Under the pieces are notes generated by a model. That model was not told where the DNA came from. It saw only the letters and a program-made list of their open reading frames with translations, and did no database searches. The position numbers and the translations under genes were made by a program. Positions 42,935-51,322 of a stretch of 64,000 bases of DNA are shown piece after piece; within the stretch, counting starts at the first letter, position 1, and each line of letters starts with the position of its first letter. This stretch comes from Spirochaetota bacterium (GTDB lineage Bacteria > Spirochaetota > UBA4802 > UBA5368), in the NCBI GenBank assembly GCA_035477215.1, contig DATIKU010000016.1, positions 1 through 64,000 of the forward strand, given 5' to 3'.

Positions 42935-43882
42935 ATGGTGAATAAGGACGCGCACATCGAAGAAAAGACCATGCGCTCCCTCCTGACGACAGGAAGGCAG
43001 GGCGGTGCCCTGCGCGACCATATCGGCCGCTGCGCCCGGTGCCGGGAGCGATATGAGAAATTATTGCATGTTCTCGCGCCATCCCACCACGATGCCATCG
43101 CGCCTTCAAACGGGATTGAAAAGCGGATACTGGCATCCTACCGGATCATACAGCGAAACGAAACCGGCGGCGCTACGGGATTGAATCTATTCACCATACC
43201 TGCGACATGGAACAGAAAAGCGCTTGCGGGCGCTTGCGCCGCGTTGATTCTCGTAGCGGGCGCCGTCATCACCGCGTATCGAATGCATACACCGCAGACT
43301 CTGCCCCTCTATGTTTACTTCACGAAAGGGTCGGCATTGATCGATGGTGAGCCCGTCAGCTATCAAAGCACGATCAGAGAGGGCAGCCTCCTCGAGGTTC
43401 CCCGGAACTCCATCGTGGTGCTTTCGTACAAGGATCGTTTTCTCCTTAAAGTCTACGAAAAAAGCGAACTGCGGCTTGGAAAGGCGATGATAAAAGGTAA
43501 TCGCGGGCAGAAGGAGTTCGTCTTCAATTTGATTAAAGGAACGCTTTTTACGCGCATAAACAACGAGTTGGACGAGCCGGACTATTTTTACATGACCCCG
43601 AACGCGCGCATTAAATCCTCAAGGACTGAATTCATACTGAAAGTCGCCGGGAATAAAACGATTCTCATCCCCAGGAGCGGAACCATCAACATCACCTCAC
43701 TGGAAACCAAGGAAGAGGTGCTGACGTTGCCCGACAAGGAATACGTCATCACCTCCTCCATCGAAACGAGCGAGACCGGGGAATACGAGGACGTGCGCGA
43801 ACAGCTGACCGATGACGCCGAAAACCCCTTCTATAAGGACGAACATCAGGAGATAAGGAATCTCCTCGCGCCGACGGGTTGA
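42935..43882 (+). CDS. ZAS-type anti-sigma / FecR-domain membrane protein (315 aa)
   Basis: The cytoplasmic N-terminus has HIGRCARC (H29, C33, C36), the HX3CX2C zinc anti-sigma (ZAS) motif. One membrane segment follows (about 94-114, LAGACAALILVAGAVITAYR). The periplasmic part is a FecR domain (YVYFTKGSALIDG, REGSLLEVPRNSIVVLSY, LIKGTLFTRIN, TEFILKVAGN). It probably sequesters the sigma factor encoded 145 bases upstream and releases it on an envelope signal. Confidence 0.88.
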   Translation: MVNKDAHIEEKTMRSLLTTGRQGGALRDHIGRCARCRERYEKLLHVLAPSHHDAIAPSNGIEKRILASYRIIQRNETGGATGLNLFTIPATWNRKALAGACAALILVAGAVITAYRMHTPQTLPLYVYFTKGSALIDGEPVSYQSTIREGSLLEVPRNSIVVLSYKDRFLLKVYEKSELRLGKAMIKGNRGQKEFVFNLIKGTLFTRINNELDEPDYFYMTPNARIKSSRTEFILKVAGNKTILIPRSGTINITSLETKEEVLTLPDKEYVITSSIETSETGEYEDVREQLTDDAENPFYKDEHQEIRNLLAPTG

Positions 43883-44033
43883 AAGCCCGCAAAATTACAA
43901 TTTTTCTTCGGGCCATGCAGAGTTCCCTGAAGTCATTGACAGGTGGAAGCCGGTGCGCTCTTTTCCCCCCGGCCATACAACCGGGCGGCGCAACGAATGT
44001 GCGCCCATGTTGATCCAACGTGCATGCGTATGC

Positions 44034-44681
44034 TCATTCCAGTTCCTTCAATCGAGCTCCCTCCGACGGCACGAGCCTTCTGATCTCCGCGTTTGCGATC
44101 GGGGCGATCTCGCGGTGCCGGTCGGGCGGGAGGCCCAGAAACGCTGCGAAAAGAATCTGTAAAATGTCACCGTGCGACACCAGCAGGATTGTCTTTCCGG
44201 AACAATCATTTTCGCACCAGCGCACCGCGGCAAGCGCCCTCTTCCGGACCGCGGCGGGAGATTCCACGCCGGCGGCCTCGTTATCCGGATTGCCGCTGTC
44301 GGCCTTCCAGACCTCGGAATATCGTGTATCATCACCCCTGTCGTATTTCCCGAAAAAACGCTCCCTTAACAGCGGCGTAAAAATTATCCTCTCAGCCTTT
44401 ACGCATTCGGCGACCGTTTCCGCCGTCTGCCGGGCGCGCAGAAAATCTGAAGAATACACGACAACATCCTTCACCCCCGAAAAATCCCGCAACGCCGCCT
44501 CTCTCGCCTGCCTCACTCCCTCGGGAGTGAGGCCGCACGATTCGAGGCCATCCCCCGGAGAGCTGCAGATGAAGCGTCCGATATTGGCTTCGCTCTGGCC
44601 ATGACGCATGATGTAGTATTCGTTGACCAGGAGAAGACCACTGTGTCGGCGCTGATGGTTATCTCTCTTCCCGGTCTTCAT
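44034..44681 (-). CDS. Histidine phosphatase / phosphoglycerate mutase family protein
   Basis: A protein of about 215 residues with the RHG motif EYYIMRHGQSEANIG (phospho-His), SSDFLRARQTAE and the later LLVSHGDILQILFA (second His). Family members hydrolyse phosphomonoesters; the substrate is open. ATG 44681 is preferred. Its start overlaps the upstream gene by 23 bases; last gene of a three-gene unit. Confidence 0.85.
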   Translation of the reverse strand: MKTGKRDNHQRRHSGLLLVNEYYIMRHGQSEANIGRFICSSPGDGLESCGLTPEGVRQAREAALRDFSGVKDVVVYSSDFLRARQTAETVAECVKAERIIFTPLLRERFFGKYDRGDDTRYSEVWKADSGNPDNEAAGVESPAAVRKRALAAVRWCENDCSGKTILLVSHGDILQILFAAFLGLPPDRHREIAPIANAEIRRLVPSEGARLKELE

Positions 44682-45222
44682 ATTGTATGGTAAAGGAGGA
44701 TTCTTTCGATACGGAATACCCGCCCTTCTCATCAGTCAGCGTCACACGCACCTCGAAGGGAACGGGCGTACTGCTGAAATGGTTTTTTTGCACCGGCTCG
44801 TCGCTCCTGTCCCTGTGGAAGTCGCCGAGCAGGCTTCCCGCCAGCGAAAAACCCGATACGCGTTTCTTCCCGACATCGAGCCGTTCCACCGCAAAGCGCC
44901 GGAGCGTAACCGGATCGATGAACCAGGCCTTTACCATTCCTTTTGTTACGGGGCGCGACAGAAGCAGGCTGAAACAGACCGTATCGCCCTGGAAATAGAT
45001 ATGATTGAAGAGGTCCCTGTTGGTGCCTTTTTTCCTGAACGGCCTCAGCGTATAGACAAGCGACTCATCATCGATCGCGCCACCCGGCTCCAGGCGCGAA
45101 CCGAGCGAGAATTCGCGCACGACCAGGCCGTCCGGCGAGCAGAAGAGCACCGCCATCGAAACGAATACAATCGCGACCACGCCCGCGCGGGCTATACGGC
45201 GGATGACGACGGCATTACTCAT
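44659..45222 (-). CDS. Membrane-anchored protein of unknown function (187 aa)
   Basis: An N-terminal hydrophobic segment (AGVVAIVFVSMAVLFC) anchors or exports the protein; the Cys following is not a clean lipobox. The rest shows strands such as DTVCFSLLLSRPV, FEVRVTLTDEKGGYSVS and SSFTIQYED, resembling an immunoglobulin-like fold, but no family is recognised. ATG 45222 overlaps the stop of the upstream gene by 8 bases. Confidence 0.65.
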   Translation of the reverse strand: MSNAVVIRRIARAGVVAIVFVSMAVLFCSPDGLVVREFSLGSRLEPGGAIDDESLVYTLRPFRKKGTNRDLFNHIYFQGDTVCFSLLLSRPVTKGMVKAWFIDPVTLRRFAVERLDVGKKRVSGFSLAGSLLGDFHRDRSDEPVQKNHFSSTPVPFEVRVTLTDEKGGYSVSKESSFTIQYEDREER

Positions 45223-46147
45223 TGATATCGATTCTCCACCATCCCTTGAGCGCAAGCTCGTCGTCGCGAAAAAACGAGTACCTGCCGAAATAGCCGGCAA
45301 TCCGCGCCCGGGCATCGTCCCCCAGTTCTACGCCTTCCGTGTATAGAACGATTTCCGGAAAAACCGCCTCGAATTCCTCCCGGGGAAACCGTTCATTCAG
45401 TGGCCGGTATTTGGCGAAAATATAAAGGAACAATGGCTCAAATATTTTTACCGCCGCGGCAATCTCCGCCGGTGTCGGATTCGGCACGTTGAGGCAGGCG
45501 GTGAAGTGATCGAATTCGACGAACGGATAGAGGGCCGGCGACACCGGGAACACATCCGCCAGGCCCATCCGGCGGTGAATCTCCATCGTCGCCTCGCGGT
45601 AACCGGTGTCGTCGAAGGTCGCATAGGTGTGAAAATACTGATCGGAATCGGTATAGGTGGAATCCACCAGCCGCACCGGAAGGAAATCGGTTTCGGAAGA
45701 CGCGCTCTTCTCGACGGGCACGAGCCGGGACTTGAAATAAATACGGTCGGTGTAATACGCCGGATAAAAATCGGTCCCCCCCTTCTCGATGATTTCGTCC
45801 GCACCGCCGCCGTAACGCAGATCAATGCGGAAAAGGTGAACAAAATCCAGAAGGGCGCCTTCGATCCGACGCGCGAACTGCAGGCTATGCTGGTGTGCCG
45901 CCGAGACGGGACCGGTAATTAACCGGCGTCCGCCAAGATACGTCGGAACAAACCGGGCGATCTCGGAGAGAATATCGGCGGCAAGTCCCTGATCGATCTC
46001 CTTGACCGGAAGTCGGGGAATCCCTATCCTGCCATTAAGGAGTATGAACTCGTTCTTGATGACATTGATATGAATGGCCCGGGTGTCGTTTGCCACTGCC
46101 CCGCCTATACCATCAAGGATTCCCTGTATTTTTTTAACCGGATCCAT
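45215..46147 (-). CDS. Protein of unknown function (310 aa), first gene of a leftward operon
   Basis: Not recognised. A soluble protein with an amphipathic N-terminus (VKKIQGILDGIGGAVAND), IPRLPVKEIDQGL, then DFYPAYYTDRIYFKS, SDQYFHTYATFDDTGYREA and a helical C-terminus ending GWWRIDINE. No signal peptide or membrane segment. It has a near-consensus promoter 24 bases upstream and is coupled to the next two genes by overlaps, so the three products probably act together. Confidence 0.7.
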   Translation of the reverse strand: MDPVKKIQGILDGIGGAVANDTRAIHINVIKNEFILLNGRIGIPRLPVKEIDQGLAADILSEIARFVPTYLGGRRLITGPVSAAHQHSLQFARRIEGALLDFVHLFRIDLRYGGGADEIIEKGGTDFYPAYYTDRIYFKSRLVPVEKSASSETDFLPVRLVDSTYTDSDQYFHTYATFDDTGYREATMEIHRRMGLADVFPVSPALYPFVEFDHFTACLNVPNPTPAEIAAAVKIFEPLFLYIFAKYRPLNERFPREEFEAVFPEIVLYTEGVELGDDARARIAGYFGRYSFFRDDELALKGWWRIDINE

Positions 46148-46170
46148 TGTATTCGCCGTTTCAATCGGAA

Positions 46171-46199
46171 ATTATAACGCCCGTGTATGCCCCGGGCAA
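46171..46199 (-). promoter_or_regulatory. Near-consensus sigma-70 promoter, leftward
   Basis: Minus-strand TTGCCC (46199-46194), 17-base spacer, perfect TATAAT (46176-46171). It drives the three-gene unit 45215-46147, 44659-45222, 44034-44681. Confidence 0.65.
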
Positions 46200-46242
46200 G
46201 ACTAAAAAGCAAATAAAAAACCCGCCCACGGCCCTAATTCCC

Positions 46243-46271
46243 TTGACAAACGACTTTTCCGGCTTTTAAAT
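46243..46271 (+). promoter_or_regulatory. Sigma-70 promoter, rightward, for the cheD operon
   Basis: TTGACA (46243-46248), 17-base spacer, TTAAAT (46266-46271). cheD starts at 46487, so the transcript would have a leader of about 210 bases, which holds no gene I recognise. Back to back with the leftward promoter at 46171-46199. Confidence 0.55.
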
Positions 46272-46486
46272 ACTCGGGCCTGTCGCGCTAATCCTGACCA
46301 TCGGCCTTCGACGGCGAAAACGATGGAATGGAGTTCCGGGAAAACGCCGGATTCGAGGCAGGTTCGATGATCGCAATTTCGGGCGAAAAGCCGCAGCGTT
46401 TCGCCCGGGCCTCGCCCGCGGGCCTTCACCGTAAATTTGTACCGCGGGCGCCGGATCGAAAAACAAGGGATCCAAGAGTTACAGGT

Positions 46487-46966
46487 ATGAACACATTAAT
46501 AAACGTCGGAGTCTCCCAGGTGGGGGCATCCTCCAGTCCGAGTATATTGAGAACGATACTTGGGAGCTGCGTCGGGATCTGCATATACGACAGAATGAAA
46601 AAAGTCGGCGGGATGGCGCACATACTGCTGCCCAATAACCCCGGAGGCGGAAACCCCGAAAAATACGCCGATAGCGCCATTCCCCTGCTCATCGCCCGCC
46701 TTGTCAGAGACGGGGCGAAAAAAGAATTTCTTTCGGCGAAGCTGGCGGGAGGCGCCTCGATGTTCAAATTCACCGCGAACGTAACTCTGGGGCAGATCGG
46801 CGAGCGTAACGTTGAGGAAAGTAAAAAGATGCTCCAAAAGAACGGCATTCCCGTTCTCGAGCAAGACACCGGGGGCAACACGGGAAGGGTCATCGACTTC
46901 TTTCTCGATGACGGCCGAATGAAGGTCAAGGCCGGGGGCCAGGAAAAACTCTATTACAAAGTATAA
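46487..46966 (+). CDS. cheD: Chemoreceptor glutamine deamidase CheD
   Basis: A 159-residue CheD. The catalytic region TILGSCVGICIYD (Cys), GGMAHILLPN (His) and KLAGGASMF are present, with DTGGNTGRVIDFFLDDG near the end. CheD deamidates glutamines of chemoreceptors and modulates the CheC phosphatase. I chose ATG 46487 with AGG upstream because it gives the family N-terminus. No other che genes are in the window. First gene of a rightward operon. Confidence 0.93.
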   Translation: MNTLINVGVSQVGASSSPSILRTILGSCVGICIYDRMKKVGGMAHILLPNNPGGGNPEKYADSAIPLLIARLVRDGAKKEFLSAKLAGGASMFKFTANVTLGQIGERNVEESKKMLQKNGIPVLEQDTGGNTGRVIDFFLDDGRMKVKAGGQEKLYYKV

Positions 46967-46986
46967 CCATTTCGCGGAGTAAACTC

Positions 46987-47847
46987 ATGCATGCGCATAT
47001 ACAGCAAAGAATCCAGGGAATTATCAACAACCTCGACCAGCTTCCCTCCATTCCGGATGTGGCGAGCAAGGTCCTCACCATGGTCAACGACCCTGATGTC
47101 GCATTCAAGGCCATTGCCGACGAGATTTCGAAGGACCAGGCCATCACCACCAATATCCTGAAACTCTGCAATTCCGCGTACTTCAGCAAGGGCAAGGAAA
47201 TTTCCTCAATAGACCGGGCGATCGTAACGCTTGGCATCAAAGAGGTAAAGGACATCGTCGTTGTGGCGGCGACGCGCGAAGTTCTGAACAAGATAATCGT
47301 TGGATACGACCTCGCGCGCGGCGAGCTGTGGAAACACGGAATCGCCGTGGCTGTCCTGTCGAAAAGAATAGCCGTCTTAAAGAATAAAAAGAGCATCGCC
47401 GACATAGCCTTCACCGGCGGAATAATCCACGATGTAGGAAAAACGGTCCTCGCCCTGTTCGTGCAGAACACATTCAGGGAGATTCTCGAACTGGTCCAGA
47501 CCAGGCAGATACAGTTCTCAGAGGCCGAAAAGGAAACAATGGGCTTCGATCATCAGGAGATCGGGGAGAACATACTCAACAAATGGAAATTTCCCGAGGT
47601 CCTCAAGTCCATCGTCCGCCACCACCACCAGCCCGACAGGGCGCCTGCGGAGTTTCTGCCCATCGTCTCCATCGTCCATATCGCCAACACGCTTTGCCTC
47701 ATGGCGGGCATCGGCATCGGAGCGGACGGGCTGTATCATGAACTGAGCGATACGGCCATTAAGGCGCTGGGTCTCACCAACCGCGAGATGGAAGAGCTTT
47801 ACGGCGACATGCCGCAGGTTCTTGACCAGGCCTCCGGCATACTCTGA
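46987..47847 (+). CDS. HDOD domain protein (286 aa)
   Basis: A full HDOD domain: INNLDQLPSIPDVASKVL, ISKDQAITTNILKLCNSAYF, FTGGIIHDVGKTVLALF and FDHQEIGENILNKWKFP, with HHHQPD. HDOD proteins are non-catalytic HD relatives used as signalling scaffolds, often near chemotaxis or c-di-GMP genes. It is 20 bases after cheD, so co-transcribed. Confidence 0.92.
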   Translation: MHAHIQQRIQGIINNLDQLPSIPDVASKVLTMVNDPDVAFKAIADEISKDQAITTNILKLCNSAYFSKGKEISSIDRAIVTLGIKEVKDIVVVAATREVLNKIIVGYDLARGELWKHGIAVAVLSKRIAVLKNKKSIADIAFTGGIIHDVGKTVLALFVQNTFREILELVQTRQIQFSEAEKETMGFDHQEIGENILNKWKFPEVLKSIVRHHHQPDRAPAEFLPIVSIVHIANTLCLMAGIGIGADGLYHELSDTAIKALGLTNREMEELYGDMPQVLDQASGIL

Positions 47848-47860
47848 GGCGTTCGATACC

Positions 47861-48274
47861 ATGTTTCTCATAAAGACATGCCCTTCCTGCGGGAAGAGAT
47901 TGCGCTTCCCCATTGACAAGGGTACGATACGCGTACGCTGCGCCTGCGGTCACGGTTTTATCGCCGATCCCGACAACCCGGCCCTGTACACGAACGCCCG
48001 GTTCGACGTTAAACACGGAAAAAGGGGAAAGGGGGCCGCCTCCAGCCGTTTCAGGGATTTTTTCGGACGGATGTACATCGGGAAAATCCGGGAAGCGATC
48101 ATCATCGGCCTGCTCTCCATTAAGTATAAGCTCCAGAACTTCCGCCTCCTCCCCGTGGTGGAACAGCGCCGGATAACGGCAATCGTCGTCATCATCCTCC
48201 TTGCGATTGTTCTCCTCGGATATCTGCTCTGCGGCAGGGGCGCCGTCCCGAAAGGCAGTGACATTTTCATATGA
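47861..48274 (+). CDS. Zinc-ribbon membrane protein (137 aa)
   Basis: The N-terminus CPSCGKRLRFP...RVRCACG is a zinc ribbon of the MJ0042/ FYDLN-like type with two CxxC-like pairs. A single membrane segment follows (TAIVVIILLAIVLLGYLLC), with a short external tail. ATG 47861; the last four bases overlap the next start (ATGA). Function unknown. Confidence 0.7.
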   Translation: MFLIKTCPSCGKRLRFPIDKGTIRVRCACGHGFIADPDNPALYTNARFDVKHGKRGKGAASSRFRDFFGRMYIGKIREAIIIGLLSIKYKLQNFRLLPVVEQRRITAIVVIILLAIVLLGYLLCGRGAVPKGSDIFI

Positions 48275-49200
48275 ATCCGTATCTCAATTCCACGGCCGAC
48301 TACCACCGCCGTCACATGGAATCCCTCGGCTGGGAGCTCACCGTGTGCAATATGCTGCAGCAGCCTTCGAGCCCGTGCAGGCGGATTCTTGCGGGAAACA
48401 GGACCTATGGATCGCACCTTGAGGAATTTTTGTCGCGGCACATCGACTGGAACCGTGTCCACCGGGTACTCGAGGTCGGCGGAGGATATGGATACCTTAT
48501 GCGGGACCTGGTCGAGGCGCACCCGCACCTGGACGCGGTAATGCTGGACATCTCGCCTTTCCTGCTCGAGCGACAGCGCGAGACACTTGGAGAAAACCGG
48601 GCCGAGTTCCTGCTCCAGGACTTCCTGGAATTCGATGCCGGACTGCTCAACGGGCTCGACCTGGCCATCCTCAACGAAAACATCGGCGATTTCCCGGCGC
48701 TCTGCAACCTCACGGCGAAGGCCCTCGGCGGCACCGGGGGCTCTTCTGAGCTCGAGACGGCCCGCCGCCTTATCCGCGACTACGGTCTCGACCATCCTGA
48801 CGGGCCGTTTGTCTTCAACCTCGGTGCCGCGCTTGCGGTCGAGAAACTGTGCGGTGAGCGCGTACGGACGCTGTACTTAAGTGAACACAGCTGCGAAGCC
48901 GTCGTGCCACCGCAATACCGGCCCCTGATCCCAATGCCATCTCCGGGAACCCCCGAGAGAATACGGTTAAAAGGCCACGACGAGTACACCGTTAAGTTTG
49001 CCCATCTCGAAAGGATTGCCCGCGCCATGGGATACGAATGCCTGCGCGGGCCGTTCGCGGACTTTTTGCATGTGGAATGGACGAACGAGGTGCGCTTCAT
49101 AATGACGTCACGCTCGGGGCGGGACGACCACGAGGCCATCCGCCAGTTCATCGAGGATCTTTACCGGTACGAGTACCTGCTCTTACTGAGGAGTGAATGA
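48271..49200 (+). CDS. SAM-dependent methyltransferase-like protein (309 aa)
   Basis: Motif I is VHRVLEVGGGYGYLMRDL, followed by DAVMLDISPFLLERQRE and later NGLDLAILNENIGDF. This is the class I methyltransferase core. The C-terminus has RFIMTSRSGRDDHEAI. Relatives occur as putative sugar O-methyltransferases, but the substrate is not evident. Coupled to the zinc-ribbon gene; last gene of the cheD operon. Confidence 0.8.
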   Translation: MNPYLNSTADYHRRHMESLGWELTVCNMLQQPSSPCRRILAGNRTYGSHLEEFLSRHIDWNRVHRVLEVGGGYGYLMRDLVEAHPHLDAVMLDISPFLLERQRETLGENRAEFLLQDFLEFDAGLLNGLDLAILNENIGDFPALCNLTAKALGGTGGSSELETARRLIRDYGLDHPDGPFVFNLGAALAVEKLCGERVRTLYLSEHSCEAVVPPQYRPLIPMPSPGTPERIRLKGHDEYTVKFAHLERIARAMGYECLRGPFADFLHVEWTNEVRFIMTSRSGRDDHEAIRQFIEDLYRYEYLLLLRSE

Positions 49201-49210
49201 GGCCCGGGCG

Positions 49211-49372
49211 CTACCCGAGCTCGGTCGAGCGCATAGTAAGGTGACGATAATACCTGGACTTTACATGGTTGGCCTTTTCGATCTCATCAATCTTCTTTTT
49301 AAGCTCGTCCTTTTTCAGCCTGTTTATCTTTTTATTTTTAGCCGCCATACTCGCCTTGTTTTCTTCCGCCAT
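49211..49372 (-). CDS. Small basic coiled-coil protein (53 aa)
   Basis: Minus-strand frame MAEENKASMAAKNKKINRL, then KKDELKKKIDEIEKANH with heptad-like spacing, ending RSTELG. A strong GGAGGAAAG ribosome site lies directly before the ATG at 49372, which argues that it is real. Very lysine-rich; perhaps a nucleic-acid or ribosome-associated protein. Convergent with the methyltransferase gene and 44 bases downstream of the aminotransferase gene. Confidence 0.65.
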   Translation of the reverse strand: MAEENKASMAAKNKKINRLKKDELKKKIDEIEKANHVKSRYYRHLTMRSTELG

Positions 49373-49416
49373 TCTTTCCTCCAGGAAATTTAATTATGCT
49401 TCTTCTATGCCCCGCC

Positions 49417-50601
49417 TCAGGACCCGAGCCCCTCCAGCGCTTCCTTGAACTTCGGCACGGCGCGCTGGATAACGTTTTCTGAAACGCAGTACGCAATACG
49501 GAAATATCCCGCGCCGCCGAAACCCGATCCGGGGACCGTAAGGACGTTGAACTTCTGCAAATGGCCGACGAAGGCAACGTCGTCGGGGATGGGCGATTTA
49601 CAGAAGATATAGAACGCGCCCTCCGGTTTGACAAAATCGTATCCGGCGAATTTGAGGCCTTCCATGAGAAGGTCGCGGCGCTTTTTATAAATGTTCACGT
49701 TGACCGACACGCCGGTAAGCCGCGCCACCGCGCGCTGCATGAGCGCCGGAGCGTTCACAAAGCCGAGTATGCGCGTCGAGAGAATGAGCCCCGACAGCAG
49801 CACGTCGGTCTCGACGCACCCGGGGTGCACGGCCATGTACCCGATCCGTTCGCCCGCCACCGAAAGAGTCTTGGAGTATGAGGTCACCACGATCGCCTGG
49901 GTGCAGTGTTTGAGTATGCTTGAAACTTGAAGGCCTTCGTAGACGATCTCGCGGTAGGGCTCGTCGGACACCAGGTAAATGATACGACCGGTCGACTCCA
50001 TGTGCTCCTTTATCAGCGCACCGAGGGCCTTTATGTCCTCCTCGGGGTAGACCCGCCCGGTGGGGTTGTTCGGCGAATTGATGAGCACCGCCCTGGTCTT
50101 CTCAGTGAGCACGGAGCGGATGTTGCCGATGTTGAGCGAAAAATCAGGGTTCGTGTCGGCCAGGACGATCTGCCCCCGGTAGTTGTCGATATAGGCGCCG
50201 TACTCGACGAAGTAAGGCCGCGGAACGATCACCTCATCTCCCGGATTGAGTATCGTCTTGAAGATGACGTTGAGGGCGCCAGCGGCGCCGCAACTCATGA
50301 CTATGTGTTTCCCCTGGAGGTCGAATCCCTGCTCCTTCGATACACGCGACGCGATCGCCTCGCGCACGTCCCCGAACCCGGCGTTTGGCATGTAGCCGTG
50401 CACCCACCGTTCGTTCTTGTCGATAAGGGCCTTCAGTGTGTCGCCAAACTCGACCGGCGGGCTGATGTCGGGGTTTCCAAGGCTGAAATCGAAGACATTC
50501 TCCTCGCCGAACTGCGCCTTGAGCCGGAGCCCCTCCTCGAACATCTTCCGGATCCATGACGATTTGCTCACCGAATCGCTGATCTTCGCTGCTACGGGCA
50601 T
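49417..50601 (-). CDS. Class I/II PLP-dependent aminotransferase
   Basis: A 394-residue fold-type I aminotransferase. It shows FDFSLGNPDISPP, NAGFGDVREAIA, the PLP site VVTSYSKTLSVAGERIGYM (Lys in SYSKTLS), and INSPNNPTGRVYPEED. Relatives transfer amino groups among aspartate, tyrosine or branched substrates; specificity cannot be read. Start ATG at 50601. Confidence 0.92.
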   Translation of the reverse strand: MPVAAKISDSVSKSSWIRKMFEEGLRLKAQFGEENVFDFSLGNPDISPPVEFGDTLKALIDKNERWVHGYMPNAGFGDVREAIASRVSKEQGFDLQGKHIVMSCGAAGALNVIFKTILNPGDEVIVPRPYFVEYGAYIDNYRGQIVLADTNPDFSLNIGNIRSVLTEKTRAVLINSPNNPTGRVYPEEDIKALGALIKEHMESTGRIIYLVSDEPYREIVYEGLQVSSILKHCTQAIVVTSYSKTLSVAGERIGYMAVHPGCVETDVLLSGLILSTRILGFVNAPALMQRAVARLTGVSVNVNIYKKRRDLLMEGLKFAGYDFVKPEGAFYIFCKSPIPDDVAFVGHLQKFNVLTVPGSGFGGAGYFRIAYCVSENVIQRAVPKFKEALEGLGS

Positions 50602-50732
50602 GGCGCACCTCTCGATCGATAGTATGGTACGCTCAGCAAACCCGTTTTCCAGGCTTTAATCAAGCACTTTTCTTCTTGTAAATAATCAGCGCCGCCGCAT
50701 ACTGCGCAAAAAGAAAGTCCCGAGGCTCTTCC

Positions 50733-51257
50733 ATGAGTATCGACAGTGCTACATCACGATTCGGCCTACCGCCGGCTTCACGGTTCGTTTTCGGCCTTGT
50801 CGGAATAATCGCGGGTTTTATCGTCTGCAGGCTGGTCTTTACCGGATTCAGGGTGTCGGACGCATCTATGAATCCGAATTACAGAAACGGCGACAGGGTG
50901 TACGCCCTCAGAATCGGGACGCCGCGTACCGGAGACGTCGTACTGGTCGAAAGCCCGGTCGAACCCGGGAAATATCTGCTGAAAAGGGTCGCGGCCGTCG
51001 AGGGCGACGTCGTGGAGCTTCGAAACAGGGTGATTTATATTAATAATGAGCGTGCGCAATTCAAATGGAAGACAATTACAACCGATAATAGAGTATTCCC
51101 GATGAGCTTCTCGGGGCGCGATAACATGACCGCGGTGAAGATCGAGCGGCACGCCCTTTTTCTTCTGGGCGACAATCTCGATTACAGCCTGGACAGCCGC
51201 GAGTTCGGGCCGGTTGCAAGCGGAAGCATAATCGGAAGGGTGATATATCGTTATTGA
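50733..51257 (+). CDS. lepB: Signal peptidase I
   Basis: A 174-residue type I signal peptidase. One N-terminal membrane helix (about 17-37), the catalytic serine in VSDASMNPNYRNGD, the catalytic lysine in KYLLKRVAAVEGD, and the box E motif LLGDNLDYSLDSREFGPV. It cleaves Sec and Tat signal peptides in the periplasm. Starts ATG 50733. Confidence 0.92.
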   Translation: MSIDSATSRFGLPPASRFVFGLVGIIAGFIVCRLVFTGFRVSDASMNPNYRNGDRVYALRIGTPRTGDVVLVESPVEPGKYLLKRVAAVEGDVVELRNRVIYINNERAQFKWKTITTDNRVFPMSFSGRDNMTAVKIERHALFLLGDNLDYSLDSREFGPVASGSIIGRVIYRY

Positions 51258-51322
51258 ATTGGGGAACTGTCACATAATCGGGGAAGCCCGGTATTCCCGG
51301 GATTTGAAATATAAAACTGAGA

